A stretch of 19,122 nucleotides of DNA from NCBI GenBank assembly GCA_030616425.1, contig JAUWXJ010000020.1:1-19122 (forward strand). Reading direction: 5' to 3'. The notes below the pieces were generated by a model. It saw only the letters and a program-made list of their open reading frames with translations, made no database searches and was not told the DNA's origin. Position 1 is the first letter of the stretch. The number at the start of each line of letters is the position of its first letter. The DNA comes from Desulfobacterales bacterium. Its GTDB lineage: Bacteria; Desulfobacterota; Desulfobacteria; Desulfobacterales; C00003060. Shown one piece after another: positions 14,519-19,122 of this stretch. Position numbers and translations under genes: made by a program.

Positions 14519-14956
14519 ATGTCAGGTATGGTGTGTGAAATCCCTGAATACAACCCCCCTTCTGAAAAGATCAAGACAATACTTGAAAGATACAAGCGAG
14601 TGGCCATTGTAGGCCTTTCTCCCAAGCCAGAAAGAGACAGTCACAAGGTAGCCAAGTATCTTAAAGACAACGGCTATAGGATTGTGCCCGTCAATCCCGG
14701 CCAAAAGGAGATACTCGGTGAAAAATGCTATCCCAATCTGAAGGCGATTCCTTTCCTGATCGATGTGGTAGACATATTCAGGAAACCAGAGGCCATACCC
14801 CCTGTTGTGGATGATTCCATATCGATTGGCGCCAAAGTGGTGTGGATGCAATTGGGTCTTACTCACAACCAGGCAGCAGACAAGGCCCGAGAGGCTGGCC
14901 TTGAAGTCGTGATGGGCAAATGCATAAAGATCGAACACATGAACGTGGCCAAGTAA
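14519..14956 (+). CDS. CoA-binding Rossmann-fold protein (YccU-like)
   Basis: This protein of about 145 residues has the CoA_binding_2 fold related to the CoA-binding domain of succinyl-CoA synthetase and acyl-CoA synthetases. The dinucleotide-type loop is RVAIVGLSPKPERDSHKVAK, followed by GYRIVPVNPGQKEILGEKCY, the DVVDIFRKPE strand and VVWMQLGLTHNQAADKAREA; a conserved late motif is VVMGKCIKIEH. Such free-standing proteins bind CoA, but a physiological role is not known. The ATG at 14519 is chosen because AGGAG lies six bases before it; the frame is open to 14417 but that part does not resemble the family. It is 25 bp before the 62-residue gene and likely co-transcribed with it. Confidence 0.88.
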   Translation: MSGMVCEIPEYNPPSEKIKTILERYKRVAIVGLSPKPERDSHKVAKYLKDNGYRIVPVNPGQKEILGEKCYPNLKAIPFLIDVVDIFRKPEAIPPVVDDSISIGAKVVWMQLGLTHNQAADKAREAGLEVVMGKCIKIEHMNVAK

Positions 14957-14981
14957 CATTGGTTGGAATGAAGGAGGCAAA

Positions 14982-15170
14982 ATGCCGGTTTCGGACAAAG
15001 ATGACGCTGAGATCATAAGGCTTGTCACCCTGGAGGCAGAAAAGTTTCAGGCCAAGGTCAAACAGATTGATCTGGCAAGACAGATCCTCGATATTGATTG
15101 TCCGGATGAAAACAAGGCCGAGTGTGCCGTAGCCATTCAAAAGATATTGGACCAGAAGCACAAGAAATAA
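14982..15170 (+). CDS. Small protein of unknown function (62 residues)
   Basis: This short gene has an excellent ribosome-binding site (AAGGAGG, 14971-14977) and lies 25 bp after the CoA-binding gene. The protein is charged and predicted mostly helical (DDAEIIRLVTLEAEKFQAKV, QIDLARQILDI). It has two cysteines, C40 and C48, around the segment CPDENKAEC, and ends in a lysine/histidine-rich tail. No signal peptide or membrane segment is visible and I recognise no family. The strong translation signal and tight spacing support it as real. It could be a small partner of the CoA-binding protein or of Sir2, but nothing in the sequence proves that. Confidence 0.75.
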   Translation: MPVSDKDDAEIIRLVTLEAEKFQAKVKQIDLARQILDIDCPDENKAECAVAIQKILDQKHKK

Positions 15171-15251
15171 TTCCGTCGTTGTGACCAGTCATTTTTTCTG
15201 TCTTGGAACGAGAGAACAAGGTCATTAACTCTGGAATGGTTAAGAAAGACC

Positions 15252-16003
15252 ATGGATACCGGGGCCATCAGGCGGATTGCGGAGAGGATAAAAGATTCCA
15301 CCAGGGTTGTGATTTTGACCGGAGCGGGGGTTTCTCAGGAGAGCGGGGTGCCTACCTTTCGGGGGGCAGATGGCCTGTGGAAGAACTTCAGGGCCGAAGA
15401 CCTTGCCACTCCGGAAGCCTTTCACAAAGACCCTGTGCTGGTATGGCAATGGTACGACTGGCGACGCGGCCTGATAAAACCTCTGAAGCCGAACCCGGGT
15501 CATTATGCCCTGGTCGAGCTTGAAAAAGGGATTCAGGACTTTACCCTTGTGACACAAAATGTGGATGGGCTACACAGGGTTGCTGGAAGTAAAGATCCCA
15601 TTGAAATGCATGGGACCATCTGGCGTGTCTGGTGTCTGGAATGCAAAAGACCTTTGAGAACAGAGAAGTTCCGATAAAGGTACCCCCGAAATGTGAGGCG
15701 TGTGGGGGATTGCTTCGACCTGGTGTGGTCTGGTTTGGCGAACCGATTGATGCAAAAATCTTGCACACAATTTACACGTCCCTTCAGAGGGCTGAGGTCA
15801 TGCTGATCGTGGGGACCTCAGCCGTTGTGCAGCCTGCTGCGTCATTTGGCATAGTGGCAAAAAGGGCCGACGCCTTTGTGGCAGAGTTAAATCGTTCAAG
15901 GACGTCCCAGAGTTCTCTGTTTGATCTCTCCGTTCAAGGTAAAGCCGGAGAGCTCTTGCCGCAGCTCATGGAAATGTTTAATGATTCCCTTACTCCAAGT
16001 TAA
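15252..16003 (+). pseudogene. cobB: Sir2-family NAD-dependent protein deacylase, interrupted by a one-base frameshift
   Basis: Two overlapping frames together encode a sirtuin, which removes acyl groups from lysines using NAD. The first (15252-15677) has GAGVSQESGVPTFRG (24-38), TQNVDGLH (101-108), the catalytic H120 in EMHGTIW, and the first zinc pair C128/C131. It then stops early. The second frame, read from about 15646 to 16003, continues with KTFENREVPIKVPPKCEACG, the second zinc pair, GVVWFGE, VGTSAVVQPAASFG and the end LSVQGKAGELLPQL. The join lies at an A-run, AAAA at 15645-15648; one extra A would give an intact protein of 250 residues. Y68 and R71 (WYDWRRGL) match the YxxR pair of class III sirtuins. 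The cause may be a sequencing error, a true mutation, or -1 slippage. It follows the 62-residue gene by 81 bp. Confidence 0.85.
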
Positions 16004-16038
16004 CCTAACTGTTAATAGCAGGGATGTACATGCCCGGG

Positions 16039-16326
16039 TCAGGAGCTATGAGGATAATCAACCCTTTCTCTCAGTTCTTTGCCGCACTTGAAAAAGGAGA
16101 GTTTCTTCGGCTTTACCTGGATAGCTTCTCCGGTCTTCGGGTTTCTTCCGGTATATCCCTTGTATTGCCGTACATGAAAGGAACACAATCCACGTATTTC
16201 CACTCTATCCCCGCGTGCAAGGGCATCGGATATTTGGTCAAAGAATAGTTCGACTACCTTTTCAGCCTTCGCCCTACTTAGACCGGTTTCCTTCCTTAAA
16301 GTTTCTACCAGGTCTGCCTTATTCAT
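16039..16326 (-). CDS. HU/IHF-family DNA-binding protein
   Basis: This 95-residue protein bends DNA as a dimer and compacts or organises the chromosome. It has the family form MNKADLVETLRKETGLSRAK with a helical N-terminal half, followed by GDRVEIRGLCSFHV and the beta-arm RNPKTGEAIQV (61-71), with the arm-tip proline P63. The C-terminal part FFKCGKELRERVD resembles the IHF-beta-like group common in Desulfobacterota. HU versus IHF cannot be decided from sequence alone, so no symbol is given. A good GAGG-type site (AGAGGAGAAAGAGG) precedes the ATG. It converges on the sir2 gene with 35 bp between the stops, and is 207 bp after the response regulator gene on the same strand. Confidence 0.92.
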   Translation of the reverse strand: MNKADLVETLRKETGLSRAKAEKVVELFFDQISDALARGDRVEIRGLCSFHVRQYKGYTGRNPKTGEAIQVKPKKLSFFKCGKELRERVDYPHSS

Positions 16327-16533
16327 TGCCTCTTTCTCCTCTGTCTGAGCCCGAAGATAGGTTTATGTTTTGTCAAACACGTATCCAGAAACTTAAGGAC
16401 CAACCATTAATTGGCCTGTGTCGAAAGGGTCAAGGACCTCAAATACGCTTCAGCATAACCTATGCTCTCCAATGTTTTATCAGTTGTCGTTCTATTAATC
16501 AAGTGATTAGAAAAACTCATGAAGAATACGTGC

Positions 16534-17139
16534 TCACAATTTCTCGGCACCGGCTTGTAAGTGCTTCAAGACTTCGTTGAACACCTTTTCAAGCCTCAAG
16601 GATTGATCAAAGATGATCTTTGTATATTCCTTCAGGTTCTCGTCCGGGCATTCCCTGGCATGTATAATCCTGGAAAATCCCCCTATTGCAGTGATAGGGT
16701 TTCTCAATTCATGCATCAACTGAAAGGCCACTTTATTTGCAAAGTCGAGTACCTCTTTGCGTTTCTGAACCCGGTACAGCTGCCTCTTTTCTATAAGACG
16801 GGCCACACACATACTTATGTCCAAGCGTTTGAATGCCTTTCTCAGAAAATCATAGGCTCCGATCTTGATCGCCTGAACAGCCTTGTCATAGTCTCCGGCT
16901 CCCGTAATCAATACAACGTCAGACTCGGGATACCTTTCTTTAAAGCGTCTGGAGAATTCAAGCCCGTCCATTTTGGGTAGGCCGATATCCACAAAGGCAA
17001 AATCGTATTTGTTGCTATTCATGGAGCCAAGGGCCTGTAACGGATCAAGAAATATTTCACAGGCCACGCCCGACTCCTTCAAGACTGAGGCAATAAACTC
17101 ACAAACCTCGTTGTCATCATCTAAGATAAGGGCTTTCAT
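16534..17139 (-). CDS. Response regulator fused to a HisKA dimerisation domain without an ATPase
   Basis: This 201-residue protein has an N-terminal receiver domain (about 1-118) with the acidic pocket D7/D8, phospho-acceptor D51 (FAFVDIGLPKMDG), T79 and K101. A histidine-kinase dimerisation/phosphoacceptor domain follows (about 128-197), with an H-box reading LMHELRNPITAIGGFSRII and H143 the phospho-histidine. The usual KP pair of the receiver is K-A here (LRKAF). No HATPase_c domain follows: the frame stops after HLQAGAEKL, and the 207 bp downstream contain no continuation in any frame on that strand. It may act as a phosphorelay shuttle or partner of a separate kinase, or be a truncated hybrid kinase. 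GAGGTG precedes the ATG. No partner kinase is adjacent. Confidence 0.88.
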   Translation of the reverse strand: MKALILDDDNEVCEFIASVLKESGVACEIFLDPLQALGSMNSNKYDFAFVDIGLPKMDGLEFSRRFKERYPESDVVLITGAGDYDKAVQAIKIGAYDFLRKAFKRLDISMCVARLIEKRQLYRVQKRKEVLDFANKVAFQLMHELRNPITAIGGFSRIIHARECPDENLKEYTKIIFDQSLRLEKVFNEVLKHLQAGAEKL

Positions 17140-17185
17140 TGCACACCTCTTTTTGCTGAAATAAGCTTTCTTTTCATCGGTGTTT

Positions 17186-17206
17186 CCTCCCCCTTGATGG
17201 GGGAGG
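17186..17206. repeat. Perfect hairpin repeat (CCTCCCCC-TTGAT-GGGGGAGG)
   Basis: An 8-bp perfect stem with a five-base loop is followed by ACTAAGGTGGGGGTGA. Elements of this form are common as dispersed intergenic repeats in environmental bacterial genomes. It lies in the 394-bp gap between the response regulator and the SpeE-like gene. Confidence 0.75.
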
Positions 17207-17285
17207 ACTAAGGTGGGGGTGATTATGGTTTATCTTTCCCCTCCCCTCAGTTCCCTCTCGCCAGTCATCGATCCTTCGTTCGACC

Positions 17286-17312
17286 CTGAGGCTCTCGACG
17301 GGGAGGCCTCAG
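17286..17312. repeat. Inverted repeat CTGAGGC/GCCTCAG
   Basis: CTGAGGC (17286-17292) pairs exactly with GCCTCAG (17306-17312) across a 13-base loop. Flanking C-rich (about 17239-17261) and G-rich (17318-17331) tracts could pair imperfectly to enlarge the fold. Confidence 0.5.
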
Positions 17313-17349
17313 ACCCGAAGGGGGAGAGGAGATAGTACTGAATAACAGA

Positions 17350-17373
17350 TACCCTGCAGCTTGCTGCAGGGTA
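17350..17373. repeat. Perfect 11-bp hairpin, REP-like
   Basis: TACCCTGCAGC (17350-17360) and GCTGCAGGGTA (17363-17373) form a perfect stem around TT. No T-run follows on the plus strand, so it is more like a REP element than an intrinsic terminator. It sits 20 bp before the promoter of the next gene and could insulate it from upstream transcription. Confidence 0.75.
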
Positions 17374-17393
17374 GTTCATTATTTCGACACTTA

Positions 17394-17423
17394 TTGACAA
17401 ACATATTTAATTTATTTGATAAT
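17394..17423 (+). promoter_or_regulatory. Promoter of the membrane SpeE-like gene
   Basis: A consensus -35 TTGACA (17394-17399) is followed after 18 bp by GATAAT (17418-17423), a five-of-six -10 match, in an A/T-rich stretch. Transcription would begin near 17430 and leave an untranslated leader of about 100 bases before the ATG at 17534. Confidence 0.6.
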
Positions 17424-17533
17424 TGCAATAAAATACCGATTTTGTGGAAATACAAGGCTGCAAATATCCAGATTAAAACCCTGGAGCAATTTCGCGCCAG
17501 GCTTGCAACACAAGGCAGGGACTTAAAGGATCT

Positions 17534-19122
17534 ATGAGGAAGAGAAGATTTTGGGTTTGCCTCTTGGCCCTGGGTATTTCTTCTGTATCGGTCCAGCTTG
17601 TCATGATCCGTGAGGTCATGTCCTCGTTTGGCGGAAATGAACTGGTCATAGGGGTCGTGCTTGGCACTTGGCTACTCTTCACGGGTCTTGGGAGCGCCCT
17701 GGGAGTGCCGCTGGCAAAAATGGGGAGGCCTGAAAGGTCCCTTTTTATAGGTCACCTCCTCATAGCGGTCCTGCCATTTGCCCAGATTGCTGCCATACGA
17801 GCCCTTCCACTCCTTTGGGTCAGGGGTGAGATGTTAGGACTGACTTCGGCCATTGGCGGGATCGCCATCGTGCTTGTTCCATACTGCCTTGTCGGCGGGG
17901 CCATAATACCCCTGGCGGCTTCCCTGCGGCAGGGAAGGGATACCACCAGTAAAGTCTATGTTGTAGACACCCTCGGTTATATTGGGGGTGGCCTTCTATT
18001 TAGCCTTGTGCTTGTTTACTTCCTCTCCCACTGGGACAGCTTCGTCGTCCTTGGGTTCCTGAATCTCTTTGCCGCCTTTGTTATGCTCTCATACAAGGTG
18101 CTGCCCGTTGTGTGTCTCTTGGGATTCGGGATGCTGATAGCCAGACCGCTCGATATGTCTATGCTTGCCTGGCGTTTTCCCGGTCAAGAAATCATCTTGA
18201 ACAAGAATACCCCTTTTGCTCAGCTTACCATCTCAAAGACCGGCAGACAGCTAAATGTCCTGCAGGACGCAGTTCCCCTATTTTCAACCGGCAACCTTGA
18301 CATGGAGACTGTCGCCCATCTGCCACTCTGCCAGGTGAAGGAGGGGGCCAGAGTCCTTCTAATTGCTGGCGGGGTCTTTGGCACCCTTGAGGAGATTTCC
18401 AAACACGATCCAGAGCGCATAGACTACGTGGAGCTTGACCCCGCTATCCTGGACCTTGACAAGCTAATTCACAGGAGTCTTGCCCGTTCCATTGTGCACA
18501 CCCACGTTGGAGACGGTCGCCTATTTGTGAAAAAAACACCCATGGAATATGATGCCGTCATTGTTGACCTTCCAGACCCTGAAAGTGCTCAGCTGAACCG
18601 CTTTTATACAGAGGAGTTCTTTGAAGAAGTAAAATCAGTCCTTACCAGGGGCGGAGTCCTTTCCTTCACACTGATAGGTTCTGATAATTACCTTGAAGAA
18701 AAAGGGCTCGCCTTGAATCGTTCGGTCCATGCTGCCCTGAAAAAGGTCTTCAAACACATTCTGGTATTTTCCGGAATGACCCATTATTACCTGGCGTCAG
18801 ATGCTCCACTAAATCCCGATATCGCTGGTGTACTGGCCGAGCGGGGGATCACCACCAAGCTTTTAGTAGATTACGAGCTACCCACCATTGCAGATCCGTT
18901 TCGCATGGACATGCTCAAGCGTCTCCTCTCTGAAAAAGAGGTATTGTCAAACAGGGACCTTTCCCCACTGGCCTTCGGCCATCTGATTGACCTATGGCTT
19001 AAAAAATCCGGGAGTTCGAAGACGATCCTGCATATAACAGTGATAGCCATCCTTGGATTTGCAATCCTGGCATGCCGCAAGGACCGCCAGCGTTTTACAA
19101 TCGCGACCTCCGGGTATGCTAG
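17534..19122 (+). CDS. Membrane protein with an embedded spermidine-synthase-like domain (cut by the window edge)
   Basis: The frame is open from an ATG at 17534 (AAAGGA before it) to the right edge, giving 529 residues without a stop. The first 205 residues contain about six membrane segments, for example WLLFTGLGSALGVPLA and AIVLVPYCLVGGAIIPLAAS. A class I methyltransferase/SpeE-like domain follows (about 220-425), with ARVLLIAGGVFGTLEEISKH, YVELDPAILDLD, VGDGRLFV and VIVDLPDPESAQLNRFYTEE. Another membrane segment starts near 497, so the protein probably continues as a further membrane block. The SAM-type ribose contact (E300 of YVELD) is present, but the canonical GGGDGG loop reads AGGVFG, and the usual polyamine-site residues of SpeE are not recognisable (LQDAVPLFSTGN in place of LDGxxQ). 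Polyamine synthesis is therefore doubtful. Confidence 0.85.
   Translation, partial: MRKRRFWVCLLALGISSVSVQLVMIREVMSSFGGNELVIGVVLGTWLLFTGLGSALGVPLAKMGRPERSLFIGHLLIAVLPFAQIAAIRALPLLWVRGEMLGLTSAIGGIAIVLVPYCLVGGAIIPLAASLRQGRDTTSKVYVVDTLGYIGGGLLFSLVLVYFLSHWDSFVVLGFLNLFAAFVMLSYKVLPVVCLLGFGMLIARPLDMSMLAWRFPGQEIILNKNTPFAQLTISKTGRQLNVLQDAVPLFSTGNLDMETVAHLPLCQVKEGARVLLIAGGVFGTLEEISKHDPERIDYVELDPAILDLDKLIHRSLARSIVHTHVGDGRLFVKKTPMEYDAVIVDLPDPESAQLNRFYTEEFFEEVKSVLTRGGVLSFTLIGSDNYLEEKGLALNRSVHAALKKVFKHILVFSGMTHYYLASDAPLNPDIAGVLAERGITTKLLVDYELPTIADPFRMDMLKRLLSEKEVLSNRDLSPLAFGHLIDLWLKKSGSSKTILHITVIAILGFAILACRKDRQRFTIATSGYA

Noticed and set aside
15203..15523. Alternative open frame overlapping the start of sir2
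   Set aside because: It is a shadow of the clearly conserved sirtuin frame and its product is low-complexity Gly/Arg-rich.
16000..16015. Terminator between the convergent sir2 and HU/IHF genes
   Set aside because: The only hairpin (TTAAC/GTTAA) is five A/T-rich base pairs and no T-run follows.
17350..17385. Intrinsic terminator at the 11-bp hairpin
   Set aside because: No T-run follows on the plus strand and only a mixed sequence follows on the minus strand, so it is listed as a REP-like repeat.

Overview
The window looks like a piece of a Desulfobacterota (former Deltaproteobacteria) chromosome of moderate GC. Three things suggest this: a RicT/YaaT-type PSP1 protein beside holB and metG, a HU/IHF-type protein with the RGLCSF and FFKCGKELRERVD-type signature typical of that phylum, and a complete Tol-Pal system of a Gram-negative envelope. 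Most of the window is conserved housekeeping DNA. No phage, insertion sequence, CRISPR array, tRNA or rRNA was seen.

Layout. Positions 1-3181 (minus strand) hold a compact operon in the order HD-domain nucleotidase, holB (DNA polymerase III delta prime), ricT and metG, with metG running off the left edge. A 381-bp divergent intergenic region with promoter-like boxes and several hairpins follows. Positions 3563-11086 (plus strand) carry tolQ-tolR-tolA-tolB-pal-cpoB and then ruvC-ruvA-ruvB, so envelope-constriction genes sit next to the Holliday-junction resolvasome. Positions 11237-13083 (minus strand) carry a small secreted or membrane protein and a class II fumarase. Positions 13484-16003 (plus strand) carry a radical SAM protein, a CoA-binding Rossmann protein, a 62-residue small protein, and a Sir2-family deacylase split by a one-base frameshift inside its zinc site. 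Positions 16039-17139 (minus strand) carry a HU/IHF protein and a response regulator fused to a histidine-kinase dimerisation domain with no ATPase domain. From 17534 to the right edge (plus strand) runs a large membrane protein with an embedded spermidine-synthase-like domain.

How it fits together. TolQ/TolR form the proton-driven stator, TolA carries the force across the periplasm, and TolB, Pal and CpoB work at the outer membrane and peptidoglycan during division. RuvA/B/C process recombination intermediates. The CoA-binding protein, the 62-residue protein and Sir2 are close together on one strand and may concern acyl-CoA use or protein deacylation, but that link is inference. Intergenic regions hold many fold-back repeats: between tolB and pal, between pal and cpoB, upstream of the radical SAM gene, and two very regular hairpins upstream of the SpeE-like gene.

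Nothing here is clearly a new defence or biosynthetic system. The most useful leads are the REC-HisKA protein without an ATPase, the membrane SpeE-like fusion that lacks the usual polyamine-site residues, the Sir2 frameshift, and the structured leader of the tol operon.
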